Below, in pieces: positions 49,201-62,498 of a stretch of 64,000 nt of DNA. The DNA is from Bugula neritina (Eukaryota; Bryozoa; Gymnolaemata; Cheilostomatida; Bugulidae). The stretch covers positions 33,231,004 through 33,295,003 of the forward strand of contig OZ037765.1 in NCBI GenBank assembly GCA_964035545.1, written 5' to 3'. The notes beneath the pieces were generated by a model. That model worked only from the letters and a program-made list of their open reading frames with translations, had not been told where the DNA came from and ran no database searches. The number at the start of each line of letters is the position of its first letter. The first letter of the stretch is position 1. The position numbers were made by a program, and so were the translations under genes.

Positions 49201-51330
49201 TGAAGAGCAGTTCCCAGGTGCTAAGGAAGTGCCTTGAGTGGGGACACATAGCACCTACAGCTCCCGATACTCTTGGTAGTTATCTCCACATATTCTCTCT
49301 TCTGTACTTTGGAGTTGTCTGTACCTCTGTACATTAGAGTTGTCTGTACTTCGGTACATTAGAGTTGTCTACCTACAGTAATAAGCTCGAGTCACAAGGG
49401 AAACAACAAGGACGGTAGAAATGTTGCAAAAATAAAAAAAAATTAAAGGGAAGAAGTGGAATTGTTGGGGAAATAAAAATTTAAGTTTTCTAAAATTCTC
49501 AAACATATAAAAGGTGAAATCTCCTTTAAACTTTTGAAATAGTCACTGTTTTATTCAAAAGTGATAACAATCTTCCCATCTGTACTGTGTGGACAATTCC
49601 CTTAATACTCAAACTATTCACCAGATAACTAACTGTGACCTAATCACTAGCTGTATAGTCTAATTCTCTGTCCTTTACAGCCTCCTACCCTTACAGTGAA
49701 GATGATCCTTTTATTATTGGGAGTTGCCCTCACTTGTTCTTTGCTGGAAATCAGAATAGTCTAGAAGCTGAGTATTTCACTCAAGGTTAGTGATGTCATT
49801 GTAGCCTTGATGTACATCATTATATCTACACATGAGTTGTGTGGCTTTAATGTTCGTATAAGTTATTGAAAGTTGAGTGTAACTTTGCTATTCTAGTGTA
49901 TTGTGACCAAATGCCATAAAAACTATTTGAGTGAATTGGTATTTATTAGTGAAATAGTTTTGTATGCATTACTTCGGTTTTTTATTGAAACCGTATAAAC
50001 AACTCATATCAATTTGACATTTGAATTAGCCATCTAAACTTATTGTTAGGCAGATAATAAACCAACAGATTCTATTGGTCAGACTTGTGTCTACTGTTTC
50101 CTCTTTCTCACTGTTGCACAACTTTAGCTAGCCTTAGTGGATCTCCCTTCTAGTTTGGGGTTTGAGGTCAGTGAGTTGTCTTTTCCGCCCCCTTTTAGTC
50201 TTGCTCTTTTGCATCCACCACTGGCTGTAGAGTTGTCTTTCAGATAACTGCAGACGGAAGATGACTTACTACACACATAACACTATTCTGTTCATTAGAA
50301 AGACAACTCCTTCGTCACTGGTTTTACTTAACGAGACATAACTGAGAATTACTCACTGAGATTCTATTCTCAACTTCAACTTTGTTCTTAATTTTAATCA
50401 CTTAACATTCAAAATAATTTATTTCCACTTCAGAGCCATTTTCAATGCAGACGACTGGCTCAGTGTGGTAGCATATCTCATTCACACTGTCTATTATTAT
50501 ATTATATCACAGCTCTGTCATGTATTCTGTTATCATTTCCTCTCTGGGGACAAAGTCAGTAACATTTAGATACTCTAACAGTTATGGGACACTGCACCGT
50601 GTCTTACTATTACGTGTCTCACTATTACGTGTATGATTTGCATGCACTGTAACTACTGTGTGGTAACACCTACTACACACTCAACTTGTTGATAGCTTGA
50701 TACATTTGTAACCATGACAACATACAATCAAATGCAGCCTTTTTTTCAACTTTTCTACCTATATTCAGTAATTATTGCTACCTGGTCATTTATTAAAAAT
50801 TCTTATCTGAGAAGATTCTATGGTTTTCTAAAAGTTGTATATAAAAAAAGTATTTCACAGGAATTTACTGAACTTTGAGTTGGTATTACATTAGTTACAT
50901 TAGCTCTGTTTATGTGGAGACCATCATGTGACCAGCCAGCTTGCTGTCACTTGTCAGTCTATCTGTGGTATCATACTGGTAGAGTCTATTACCACTCTGT
51001 CTCCAGTATTACCACTCTATCTCCAGTATTACCACTCTGTCTCCGGTATCACCACTCTGTCTCCAGTACTGCAAGTTTTAATTGACGGTTAGAAAACTTT
51101 TTGCTGTCTGGTTTTATTTAAGAGACTGAGACATGCTCTATCCTTGTCAAATACTCTTGTTTATGTGAGTACTGAAATGCTATTTTCTAATACGTTGTCT
51201 TGTTTTCTCAGGTGATGGCCGCTGTCTATGTTTGGCGCTGCCCAAGTTCTCAGAAACCGGCATCTGTGTCAAGGTCAATTTGAAAACTTTAGCTTGGGAA
51301 CCTATATGTTTTTCTGTTGGGCCGATGTGA
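46226..51330 (+). CDS. POLD2: DNA polymerase delta subunit 2 (POLD2/p50), 8 exons, 438 aa
   Basis: Exons 46226-46406, 47304-47549, 47760-47877, 48232-48418, 48732-48964, 49148-49275, 49681-49785, 51212-51330. Phases join to give 438 aa (human 469). Conserved segments: FSQQFSKFYEARL, CILIGTIFKEMKLQPSVLKE, LLPQPIRDNY, GHFTVEDICF, VLLVCGLEFGG, AKYLTKN, VPVTIMPGEYDPSNYTLPQQ, PLHPCMF, FLG-type HILGHSGQPTNNI, APTAPDTLG, DPFIIGSCPHLFFAGNQ, and a C-terminal sheet ending FSVGPM. It has the OB fold and inactive calcineurin-like phosphoesterase fold of B-subunits; the protein bridges POLD1 and POLD3 at the replication fork. Compared with human, the N-terminus is shorter and the acidic tail absent. Intron 4 is wholly tandem repeat. 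Confidence 0.95.
48000..48145 (-). mobile_element. Reverse-oriented SINE copy in POLD2 intron 3
   Basis: The complement reads aggtgatgttaggaagagca, then tccaatcacaattgc, then a diverged tail, matching the body of the SINE at 45460-45640. Upstream, a degraded tRNA-like head is visible (gagtttaggtgcagtg and gtgctagcctaatacac). Confidence 0.75.
48419..48731. repeat. Tandem repeats filling POLD2 intron 4
   Basis: The first part has about six to seven copies of tacttacacttagtactaca and cttacactgagtactacaag variants, which include the exon 4 donor text tacaag|gtacttacac. The second part has copies of tgtatattacac. The last one merges into the acceptor of exon 5 (gtatatcacactgcag). Essentially no unique intron sequence remains. 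Confidence 0.9.
50985..51066. repeat. About 20-bp tandem repeat, POLD2 intron 7
   Basis: Four copies of gtctccagtattaccactct with small changes. Confidence 0.85.
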
Positions 51331-51543
51331 AGGACAGACTGTAAGATGGTATATATTATGTAAACTCTAAGGCTAGTTCTATCTTATGCCTTGCATGTAT
51401 AATGTGTATATTGTGTATTCTAAATGATAAGGAGCTGTGTGTTGAGAGTGCTGTACAATGTGTATTTAGCTCTGTTATATATACATTATTCACAACATGA
51501 AAGACAATATAGAAGATGTAGGTTAACAATATACAATGTACAA

Positions 51544-51549
51544 AATAAA
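51544..51549 (+). promoter_or_regulatory. Polyadenylation signal for POLD2
   Basis: AATAAA about 214 bases after the stop; a second AATAAA lies near 51609. Confidence 0.4.
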
Positions 51550-52101
51550 TCACTAGAATATAGTCACCATGTTATAATATAATTATTCTGCTCTGTACAA
51601 AGGAAAACAATAAAATTATTTCATAACATGTAAATGGATGTATTATAATTATACACTCATCCATTAGCTTGGAAAATACAATATTATAAATATAGATTTG
51701 GAGTACATAATATATTGTTGAAAAGCTTGAATATAGTGTTTATAAGACTAGAATGTGTCGTTATTAGGAGTTATGCCTCCCGTCAATCAAGTAATGATGC
51801 AATATAGCCTGATACAGGTGTGTTGTCCGTCTTATCACAACTGAAATAGTTACAAATTCTATCAGTTTTCTACTGGACACTTGAAAATCTCCATGCATGA
51901 TAATACTAACATGTAAGAGCACTAGATAATGACAAGATATTGGACAATTAAGTTTTTATGTAATGTGAACAATGCATATGCTACTTGTGTCCACACCTCT
52001 AACCTTGCAACTGTGCGCTACTAATCAATATTCATAACATTAGATCAGTGGGTTAATGTGCAATGATCATTAGTATCATATATTAGAGCTAATATATTAG
52101 C

Positions 52102-52608
52102 TTAGGAGTTGGTATCGCCTGCTGACACTGGGTCAGTGTCTGATGCCACTGGGTCAGCACGGCACTCCGTCATATTTCCGGCAGCGTCTAAATCGTACAC
52201 CAAGTCTTCTCCGCGCATTTCGCATATCGTGTTGGTGAGGGCCATAATGTAGTTCTTAGCCAGACTCAAAGTTTCTATCTTACTTAACTTTTGTTCGGCT
52301 TCTACATGAGGAATGACGCTACGTAGATCTTGGAATGCCCCGTTCAGGTTGTGCATACGTTGCCTTTCTCGCTCGTTACTTTCTAGCCTTCTAATATTTC
52401 TTTCTCTTGCGTTTACCCCTTTTCTTTTTCTACCAGCGCGTTTTGGTGTTTGTTTCTCTAAATGCGGGATGTGCGCACTAGAGTTGTATTCTGCTTCTCC
52501 ATTGGATGAGCTAGAGCACTGGGACTCCAAGGAGTTGCGATCTTTTTCGTCTGGACCTCTTAGCCATTCTAGGTTGTCTGATGTGATGTTGGAAGTCATC
52601 AATGCCAT
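52102..52608 (-). CDS. BHLHA15: Mist1/BHLHA15-like bHLH transcription factor, single exon, 168 aa
   Basis: One intact frame. A basic cluster ([16 protein letters not shown], residues 56-71) precedes the bHLH domain at about 73-131: [20 protein letters not shown] in the basic region and helix 1, then [20 protein letters not shown] in the loop and helix 2. [11 protein letters not shown] and KLSKIETL are characteristic of the Atonal-superfamily Mist1/Dimmed group; Glu80 and Arg83 of the basic region allow E-box binding. Mist1 and Dimmed drive secretory-cell programmes in vertebrates and flies. The N-terminal region is Ser-rich and the C-terminus acidic (DTDPVSAGD). Convergent with POLD2 and divergent from CCDC40. 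A close relative such as a neurogenin or Beta3-type factor is less likely but not excluded. Confidence 0.88.
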   Translation of the reverse strand: MALMTSNITSDNLEWLRGPDEKDRNSLESQCSSSSNGEAEYNSSAHIPHLEKQTPKRAGRKRKGVNARERNIRRLESNERERQRMHNLNGAFQDLRSVIPHVEAEQKLSKIETLSLAKNYIMALTNTICEMRGEDLVYDLDAAGNMTECRADPVASDTDPVSAGDTNS

Positions 52609-55600
52609 TTTCTAAAACATTGCAAATTCATTTCTACATCTCTGAGTTCTATAGCTATAATAGATACTGTGACAGTTTTGTTGGTGATTTTTATTCACAG
52701 TGGAAGGATCTAACACGTGGCAGAATTCATGCTTGCTCAATGAAACCACAACATCTTGTATCTCACATTAATTATTATCACCATCCCTGGTAATGAGGGT
52801 TTCAGGTAGCTTACACATTGCCCCAAACCATACTAACAATTTGACCATCACTAATGGCTCCGCTAGAATTCAATTTACCAACCCGCCACACTAGTTTGGC
52901 ATTTTTTACCACTAGACCGCAACCACTTTCCTGCCTTTTTTAGCTATTTCAAATTTATTTTCATACAACCAGTATTTCTTAAAAATCATATACTTTTACA
53001 TTTAAATCTTGCACTATTTTTATTGAGCGCTTTATACAAACTCAATGTTGCAAAATTTCTAAAAGCAAGACTTGAAAAAAGGGAGACTCTCTATTGTCTG
53101 CATACCTCTTTTTCTTACAAACTCATAACATGAGTCCACAATATGTAAAATTTCAAGTTTTACTTCTCTAATTTTGTTATTGAATGAGCGTATTTAGATA
53201 CATTGAGTAAAGAAAATTAATAGAATGTAGAAAAATAATGTAAGCAGAGAACAACTGATGGAAACTATGTCAGTAATTACTGCAGATTGAGTCAAAAATT
53301 TATCACTGAACATTATATGCATATTTAACATTTCTGACTACAACTATAAACATCTACACAGAATTTAAAATTTTGTTTGCTAAATTGTTTCTGCTCTATA
53401 AATAAACTCAAAATTTCATAGTGTCAAACTTCATGTCAACTTTATAAATACATTCAAAATTTGATTCTGTGAAACTACATGTCAACTCTATAAATACATT
53501 CAGAATTTGATTCTGTCAAACTGAATGCCAGCTCTATAAATACACTCAAATTTTATAGTATCAAACTTACATGTCAGCAAAGCTATTTTCAATAAATATT
53601 ATTTAATAATAAGACTGAAAGGTTTGTGTAGAATCATTTGCATTGTACTCCATTCAATGGTGTACCATGTTTGTGTTTACACTTCAAAATAGCAAATTAA
53701 TGTCATGAGCTGAAGTTACAAAAAAGCAATTATTACATAATTAGTTTACCTAATCATTCAGCTGATTGGCAGATAAACAACAATCTAATAATATACAACT
53801 ACACCATTTATCAGCAGTGGAAATGTAATCCAATTTGTGTAACAACTAATATAGTATCGCATATAATATTTGCATATAGAAGTCTATAAATACAGCCCTA
53901 CTAATACCAATTTCCTGTTCCTCTGACCTCACAGTTAATATATTATACACCTCAAGCATGTCAATGCTATGAAAGATATATCACATAAACAATGGTCTCA
54001 CAGGGATAAGATGCCCCTCTTACTTTGCACACATTGCATAACACCGCCTACCATAACATGCTATTCCTGTAGTGTTGATGAAACTCATTATGTCAACATT
54101 AAGAAAAATCAATTGCATTGCTAGGATAATATTCAAACTTCAATTAATTTATTTAATGAACTTCTGCTTCAAAGTCTTGGAAATCGATTGAATGACGACA
54201 ACTGAATGAAAATTAAATTCAATCCTCTTCAACTTTTGTCATCTGATAGACATAGTTGACAGTCCCAATCAGTCAAGGTGTTTGTAGTCTATGATTGCGC
54301 CTATTGTTTTTTAAGTACGACTGTAATAGTGATGCACTTAGTGGTATCATGTGCAATATCTTAAACGGCAATTCATCTTAGAATTCAGAATTAAATAATA
54401 TAGCTTGTTTTGGTCCTTTTATTTTACTTACAAGTATTTTGAAAAGCTCCAGCATTTAGAAAATATTTATTTCAAGTTGTGTTGGGAAAAACTACCAGTT
54501 TTTTTGTGGAAAGGAAATTATTTTGTTTCTGATTTGAAGCACAAAAATGTCTAATTTCTGCAGGTTCTGAAGTTGATATGTCCTGCCCAATGCAGATGTA
54601 GAAGTAACTGAATAATTACCATTCAATAAAAAATATTTTAAAATTCAACACATTCATAGCCAACTCACCTCTATCATTACTACATTGAGATGCTACGAGA
54701 ACGATTCTGCCACTATAACTGGGTGCAAGCTATACCACAGCATCTGCATTATACAACAGCTGGTTATGAAATGTCGGTGTCTAGCTTACATGAGGCTAGC
54801 TCCAATCGATTTGATTGGCTAACTTTGCATTGGAGTGTTATGATGGTGGTACCTATTGATACTACTCAAATAATGATTTATTAGACATGCATGAGTATTG
54901 GTAACGTACTATGGATGACATTTAGAGACCGTATATTGGCCTAATATTGTGTATAATCCTTTACTTTTCAAACTAGTCGTTAAATTATGTGGACCTACTT
55001 TCAGTTTGTCTTTCCATAGTTGAATTATAGAAGAAATATTGATCAAATGGTATAACATGCTGAAAATTGCATAAAGTCCCTTGAACAGTGGGAGGGAGCT
55101 ATTCTAAGCTACCTCTTTTTATAAAAAATAATTTATAAACTCTTTTTCTATAACTTGTGATATTAGCTTCAAAGTCTCACGTCTCCCCTTGTGTTGTACA
55201 TTATGTAATTGCACTTTGTTGTGAATTTGAATTCAACTCAGTTGGAAAATTGTCTATGGTGACAGGTAATGAAGTATGGAGATTTCTATCCAGGGTATCA
55301 AATAGCTTCTTCATTTTTAGAATTTAGTAGAAATAGCATATATTTTTATTTTGGCACCAACTCTACAAAAGCTTCATAAATGTTTAGGCTTTGATAACAT
55401 GTAGGCTTCAGTGGATGTGATTAATCAATCTATTTGTGTTTTACAGTTAGTTTTAAAATAAATGTAGGGCATAGGTAACCTACTAGTACTTACACTTACT
55501 CTGCAGCCCACAGTGTTCATCTAGACTCTAGAGGTATATTCACATAAAGTTTCTATGCTTAGAATAAAGAATATTCTATTCATTTCAGTTCTTCAGTTAG

Positions 55601-55819
55601 TGTTTTAAATTTATTTCAGTTCCTCAGATCGAAAGTTATTAATAAACAAAATGTAAACTGTAAAAGCCCATGAATCTATACTAATACAATGAACAAAAAA
55701 AGTTTCATTTTAATGTAGGCTTTAGTTAAGGTGGTTTTATACAAGAAAAAACATTTCATTTTACAAGTTGCAAGTTGTCATTTAATTGATTCAAGTTAGA
55801 CTAACAAGATTTGAGAAAT
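52609..55819. other. Intergenic region between the bHLH and CCDC40 genes
   Basis: AT-rich, probably containing both divergent promoters. One diverged tandem repeat (53388-53575) is visible. No other coding or RNA features were found. Confidence 0.4.
53388..53575. repeat. Diverged tandem repeat of roughly 50-60 bp
   Basis: About four copies of a unit containing tataaatacattcaaaattt and then ctgtcaaacttcatgtcaac, with many substitutions. Confidence 0.75.
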
Positions 55820-58800
55820 ATGGCTGACATTGACACAGACACTGATGTCATCATACCAAGTATTAATCTTGACACGTCCATTCCTCATTCTGACATCACC
55901 TCTGGTGGAACTCCATTTCCAACAGGTCCGTTATTTAGGCAGCGTAGAATTTGAGCTTTGGAAAACTTTTTTATAAATTTTATGAATTTTTAATGACTAA
56001 TTATCCATTAGATACTAGTCATAAATAGGCTTTAATCTTTCAAGCAACTTTTTGATAAAACTTTCTGTCATTTTACTAAAAATTTAGTTGTAGTTCTTTT
56101 TATTCTGAGTTTAAGGTTATGTGATGTTCAAACAATTGAATGCTTGCTATTAGCCACTAAAATGTCAATTTGTCTGCATATGCAATGATTCACCCCCTTG
56201 AGTGTTTGCGCAAGTGTGTCTTGACATTAAAAGCATTTAAGTTGAAGATTATATATTATTTTGTAATGTATAGTTAACATTTCCTTACTGAAAATAAAAC
56301 TAAGTATAGGTATTGTGTCATTTTAATTTTGATAGACACTATTATATTGTGATTGTATTGTAATCTAAAGAGTTTGTAGATGCTATCAACTCACTCCACA
56401 TCTACCCAATATGTGAAACACAATCTAAATTTGGTTATTAAACCATTGCAGTATTGTTTAGCTAATCTCTTTAAACATAATCAATTATATAAATAGGAAA
56501 TAATTCTTTATTTATTGTTTGTTTGCAGCTGTCACTGAAGATGATCTAGATAAGTATGAATTGCCAAATTACTCTTTATCATTGTTTCGTTTGCTGCAGA
56601 CCTTGTATAAGGGAGGGGCGTTGTATAGGGGAGGGGCGTTGTATAGGGGAGGGACCTTTTGGGAGAGGGTCCTTGTATAGGGGAGGGTCCTTGTATAAGG
56701 GAGGGACCTTGTATAGGGGAGGGTCCTTGTATAAGGGAGGGACCTTGTATAGGGGAGGGGCCTTGTTTAGGAGAGTGACCTTGTGTACGGGAGAGACCTG
56801 ATATAGGGGAGGGACCTTTAGGGAAAGGGGATTTTACATTTGCAAAATTTATTTCTCTATACTAACAATAGGTTTACTCTTGGTTTTATTAAAAGTATAA
56901 TGTTATGTCTCAAAATTTGAATTGTTTAACTTCAGATTATAATTGAATATAGTCTAACATGCCAGGTCATTAGCATCATCTAATGCTTTAAAATTTCCAT
57001 CTCATTTCTATGCATGTTTCTGTCCAACTTTTATTAGTTTCAAATAGTTTTTTCTATCAATAATAATTCACCCTGCAGTTATCTACCTTCTTCACTTAAC
57101 TATTCACTGCTATCACAGAATGCTCTGCTAGGCTAACTCACGTCTGCTAACTCACGTCGGCTAACTCACGCCTGCTAACTCACGTCTGCTAACTCACGTC
57201 TGCTACTCACGTCTGCTAACTCACGTCTGCTAACTCACGTCTGCTAACTCACGTCTGCAGATCTCTGAGGTAATGTGTTATATTTCAGCTCTGAATGTAT
57301 CCCGTATGAAGAGGATAGTGACTCTGAGGAGCAGATAGTCCTGGATCCTGACCATGTAAGTGTGTGATGTTTGAGACGTGCCTGTTCGTTTCACTAACTA
57401 CCAATATAATCAATGTGAACTCATTACCATTTTTATCACTTGAATAAATTTAGTTTCTTACGTTTTCAGCCATTGATGGTTCGCTTCCAAAATGCTTTGG
57501 GGAATCAATTGAAAAAGAGGCTGGAGCAACTTGAGTTGCAAGAGAAAGACTTGGTTAGTCATTTAAGTAATACTCTATATAAAAAGACTCTAGTGTAATT
57601 TTATTAACCGTTATTAGTAATATTGATTGCCTTTTCTCTCCTCCAGAGCATGAAACTGACGGCGTCTCACAAGGAGAGAGAGAACCTGGGAGTTGTCTTG
57701 TACTCCGAGCAGCAGGAACTTGCCTTGCAGCAGGCGAAGTTGGAGAATCTAAACCAGGAGCTGATTGGTCACTCAGCACAGCGACTCTGTAAGGAGGCCG
57801 AGATGGAAAATCTGCGCAGGGAATACAAGAGTGTGGTCAGCCAATCAAATGAGAGCAAAGTTCAAGGTCTGTCACTCATATTTCTTCTGCTGCACTTTTG
57901 TATCGTCTGAGTTTATACTATACTTTCCAGTTTGCAAAGCAGATTGTTATAACAGTTAACTTTACTTATGAGATATATCCTCTTCTCATGTGAGACTTAG
58001 TGATGATGTAATGAGTCAGCATTCAACAGGAAATAGACTCGAAACTCGAGGCTGTTACTAATTCTAGATATCTGATATTTACCATGCTTCATATTTAAAG
58101 CGTCGATTTAATATCCCGAAGTATTTCAGCTGCCAACTCAAATACCTGCAAATGTCATTTTCTGTGGTCAAGTGTGAATTATTTTTAAATACCCTGAAAT
58201 AACACAACAAATATGCCGATTTATAAATATAAACTGAATGCTATGAAAATGCGATTTCATCCTGAAAGCCTGTTGCTGATAAATTACCTCCCCCTGTGTC
58301 ATGTTGCCAGCTGCTGAGGTTCAGAAAGAGTTGGATCAGTTGAACCTGAGGCTATTCTGCCTCCTGGCCAGTCACAAGGACATTCAGAGCGATGTCAAGG
58401 TCATGAAACGCGCCACCTTGAAAACAAAGAAAGACTTTGCTGACCTGGAGGTGGAGAAACAGAAGCAGGTGAGCTGTTACCATGTGATACTAGAGCTATA
58501 ACCTGTTACCATATGATACTAGAGCTATGAGCTGTTACCATGTGATACTAGAGCTATGAGCTGTTACCATGTGATACTAGAGCTATGAACTGTTACCATG
58601 TAATACTAGAGCTATGTAATAATACTACAGGACTACCGGGCCGACTATCTAGTGGATCTGATAGACCAGAAGGCCACTGAGATGGACATGTACAATGCCC
58701 AGCTAGCAGCTCAGCAGCTGGAAACTCGGAGATACAGAGACTTGCTGGCAGACGCCTCCATGGAGTTTGAGGTGGGCACGCTTCTTTTTATCTCACAGTA

Positions 58801-61800
58801 AACTAAAATATTGAAACTTCTTTTTTTTTCTCCTCCTTTATATTTTACAATTAACTAAAATGTTGAAACTTCATTTTTTTCTCTTTTTATCTTACATTAT
58901 TTAGACTAAGTGAAAGTGATGCAGTGCAACTGAATAAGATTCTGGAATCTTGTAGAACATTCTAGAAGTTAGTTAACTAGACTCCACTGCAGCCCTCACA
59001 AACACACAGCTCTGCTGGTACCAACACATATTAGCCGGCTGTGTCGGTGTAGAGGTTGTCGAATCAGTGGGAGGGGCTTAACTTTGATGTTCCCCTGCAT
59101 CCAGTCATGTGACCTTTGATGGCTCAACTTACGTCTATGTGATATTTCTACTGCAGGTTCTGTATACGGATATCAAACAAGTGCGGAGTAACTGGAACTC
59201 CACCCTCGTCAGCATGAAGAAACACGATGAATCATTGGCTATGATCCTCAAAGATGTAACGTATGTGCTGATTGATCACTTTTGATCTTGTAGAGTTAGC
59301 TTAACTGATTGTATATCTAAGTCCAACTCAATACTTATATACTTGATAATATATAAACTAAAATCTGCTGTACATGCAAATGCACCAGCTGTGTAATATA
59401 ATGAATTCAGCATACTGTCTCTTAATTCTAACTTTGACCTTAATTTATATGTAACACCAAACTTTAAAGTACTATGGTTACTGTTGTGGTGGTGGTGGTG
59501 AAAGAATGCATCAGTATTATATAAAATATATCGTTACCTTACAGTTGCGATACTATAAATAGCTCTAATGCGATGATATTGATACTATAAATAGCTATAA
59601 TGTAATGATATTGCCGACAGCTCGATTTGAGGGAATGTCAGACACATCTGTCTCCTCATAAGTGTCTACCTCACCAAATGCCTCGAGTAACAGCTGCTGT
59701 TTACTCGCTAAGTGCGCCAAATCGCTCTTTCATCGTCTCCTAGCAACTTTCTTGAGTTATTTATAGTAGCGGATATGCTGGTTGTTTAAGATGGTGGGAG
59801 ACCCATTTCACTTTACTTCAACCGGTTGTATGGGTCGAAAGATAAGATGCACGCATCAACATTGAGAACCTTGATAGAATGTCAGAGAGACTTGGACGCA
59901 TTTTTGTCAATCACAGCTTTTCATGCAATAAAAAAGCTTAAGTTTATGATTTTTGTTGCTTGAAGTTTTATCTGTTGATTAGAAATGAGGAACAGATTTT
60001 GCTGAGTAAGGAAAAGGAAATAGAAGCTTACAAGAAGAACATCCTGCAGTGTGAAGTTAAGCATGAGAAGCTGACCTACATGTCGCACAGAGTCAGCAAC
60101 GACATCGCCACCAGCAGGAAGTCTCTATCTAGGTCACGGAAGAGACTGGAAGATCTCAAAGTCACGTATACTCAAAAGAGTCGAATGTTGCAGACGTTGG
60201 AAGGACTTCTGACTCAAGTCAATGCTGTCAGTAATAACATTCTCATTATACGGTTTTTTGATGACTCATTGTTTCCTGTGTCATGTAATTTAGTTCAATA
60301 GTTTTGAAATGCATCTGTGAGCTAGATTGGAGGGGACTTCAACTCATCCTTCACAGCTTGCTAGTTGCTATGCATTATTGGTTGCTGAGTTTGTATTTTG
60401 ATTACATATACGGTAATTTATAGTCTTTTGTATAGCAATCTGTAGTCTTTGGTATAAAATTTATAGTCTTTGGTATAATAATGTATAGTCTCTGTAGGCA
60501 ATAGTATGAATTGCTCCGTTCACTAAAAAGTAATGACAACTCCAACTTCTTATTTTCCTTCTTGTTTAGGTAAAAGCAGACAAGCAGTCGGAGTTGTCTT
60601 GTCTACAGAAGGAAGTTGAGAATATGGCCGCAGGTAGAAATGATATGAAGTTGGAGCTGTTCAATAGACTACGCTCTCACTCTATGAACAGCAAGGCAGC
60701 AGAGTACACTAATAAGAAGACTCTCGCTATAATACATCACATCAAGAAGCTGGTAGAGTAGCCATGCCTTTATAATCCTTCTGATATACATTCCATTTCC
60801 ATTTTCCTTTTAGATATAAACGTGCATGACTGCGGCATTGAAGGTTGCTTTAAAAAGCTGATTGATGTTATGTATTGTCATTTTGATTTTTCAAAGCTTG
60901 ATGGTTTTTATGTACTTTTAATTTTATCAGGAAAATGACATGTCAAATGAAGAAAATGGACTAGCTGTATTGGAGCAGAAGCTGCTGCAAGTGGAGTGCT
61001 GTATCTCCCACAACAGAGAGCAACTGGTTGGCATACAGAAGGAGAGCGAGGAGAAAGGCGACATCATCGTCAACTACAAGAACTCCTACGACAGGAACCA
61101 CATCGTTGTGGAGAGGAAACAGAACTACATGGACGAGTGTAACAGGAAGTTAGCTAAGTTGCTGGAGAAGCGTGACGTAAGTGTGAATACTGACTGGTAA
61201 CAGTAATGTCGAATACTATTGTGTTGTTAGTGTAGATGTCTATTGAGGTCAAAAGGTTAATTATCGTATTTTCTGCTGTTTAAGGGAAATGAAGTCAGCC
61301 CTCTGGAGAACCTCGTTCTGAATTTGACCAAATCTCTACGCAAGGAAAGCACCAACATGCTCGACGATGAAACCATGTGGCTGGAGAAACAGCAGGAGTT
61401 ACTCACCCTTGTGCAGGACAAACACAACCTAGAAATAGACATCAAGTTGCGGCAAAGAGACATCGTTGTTATGACAGGAAAGAAACGTAAACTTGATGGT
61501 AAGAGATCGATGTTAGTCATAAGTTGAACAGACGCCTTGCGGTGCTATGTTATAAAGGAAATATTACTGGTACAGTAGATGGTCAGAGTAGAATGTGAAC
61601 TTTGACCTTTAGAACTTTGTTGCAAATCAGAAGATTCATTTTGTAATTTTGAAACAAACATCAATAAGCATGACAACACAGTGTTTTCTGGAGTTGAATT
61701 TTTTCTCAATTAGGAAGTGTTGTGCACTCATCTGTCACTCAGTCTAGAGGTATAATTATATCTTGCGACATTCTTACTGTTTACTCTGATGAATGTTTGG

Positions 61801-62498
61801 AAAGTTCACATGATGCATTAGCCTGTTTGCAAGAGGAGCCAACTCCTACTACTGTGTGAATATCTTGTTGACATCATTGTGTTTCTAGAGGCTGTTGAGA
61901 AGGAGCAGACGGAGATAAAGAGATGCACAGTCGATATGAAGCATCTCCGTATCGATATAGATAGGATTGTCCTGCATCTTAACAACCAATCAGGTTGCTT
62001 CTTACTTTCTCATTAGATACTTGAATAGCTAGTGAATCGAGTGCAAGTAGCTTTACTTCCTTTAAATCAATTTCAGCTACTGATGAACTAAACTAAATTC
62101 TATTCGTATAAAGTGTTCAGTTGTTTTACAAACTTTATTAGGCAGTAAGTGAGAGTGCATTTTTGCATAACGGAATTTTTTACGAACCACTGAAATATTT
62201 TAGATAAATAAATTAGGCTGACTATTTTTTAATTCTCAAAGCTTAAACACAGCAAGTAAGCAATGCAAAATCTAAACCTGTTGCCAACACTTAAGTGTAC
62301 GTAGTGTCTTGTAAGTTGAAGTATTGTCTTTGGTTTAAAAGATAAGAAAGATGTTGTGGAAAATGCCAATTGGCTGATGGAGACGGATTTCATTCGAGAG
62401 CTGAAGGAGTTGGAGATGGACATGATGGGGAGACAGAGCAAGCTGGAGGAGCTGAACGATGAGAAAGAGGCTTTGCTGAATCAACTAGTGCAGATAGA
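55820..62498 (+). CDS. CCDC40: CCDC40 coiled-coil ciliary protein, 5' 14 exons (incomplete at right)
   Basis: Exons 55820-55925, 56529-56553, 57289-57355, 57470-57553, 57647-57866, 58311-58468, 58631-58771, 59157-59260, 59983-60226, 60570-60752, 60931-61176, 61285-61498, 61889-61993, 62342-62498; about 685 residues, with the 3' exons beyond the window. Strong anchors: LDPDHPLMVRFQNALGNQLK, KEIEAYKKNI, KVMKRA, IVVERKQNYMDECNRKLAKL, GNEVSPLE, TMWLEKQQELLTL and EKEALLNQLVQIE, all in the order of CCDC40. The protein is almost wholly coiled coil after an acidic N-terminus (SECIPYEEDSDSEEQIV). With CCDC39 it forms the 96-nm ruler of motile axonemes that positions inner dynein arms and the nexin-dynein regulatory complex. 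Exon 2 is only 25 nt. The exon 14 donor lies inside a satellite. Confidence 0.9.
56600..56832. repeat. 18-bp G-rich tandem repeat, CCDC40 intron 2
   Basis: About 11 to 12 copies of ttgtataggggagggacc with GCG and ACC variants. It starts about 50 bp after the donor of the 25-nt exon 2. Confidence 0.9.
57128..57260. repeat. 14-bp tandem repeat, CCDC40 intron 2
   Basis: About nine copies of ctaactcacgtctg. The last runs into ctgcag, an acceptor-like string about 30 bp before the real acceptor of exon 3. Confidence 0.9.
58469..58622. repeat. 29-bp tandem repeat beginning at the CCDC40 exon 6 donor
   Basis: Five copies of a unit gagctgttaccatgtgatac followed by tagagctat. The first copy starts with the functional donor (AAGCAG|gtgagctgttacc). 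Confidence 0.9.

Noticed and set aside
54690-54884. 64-codon plus-strand frame upstream of CCDC40
   Set aside because: No domain, no splice context linking it to CCDC40, and within the length expected by chance.
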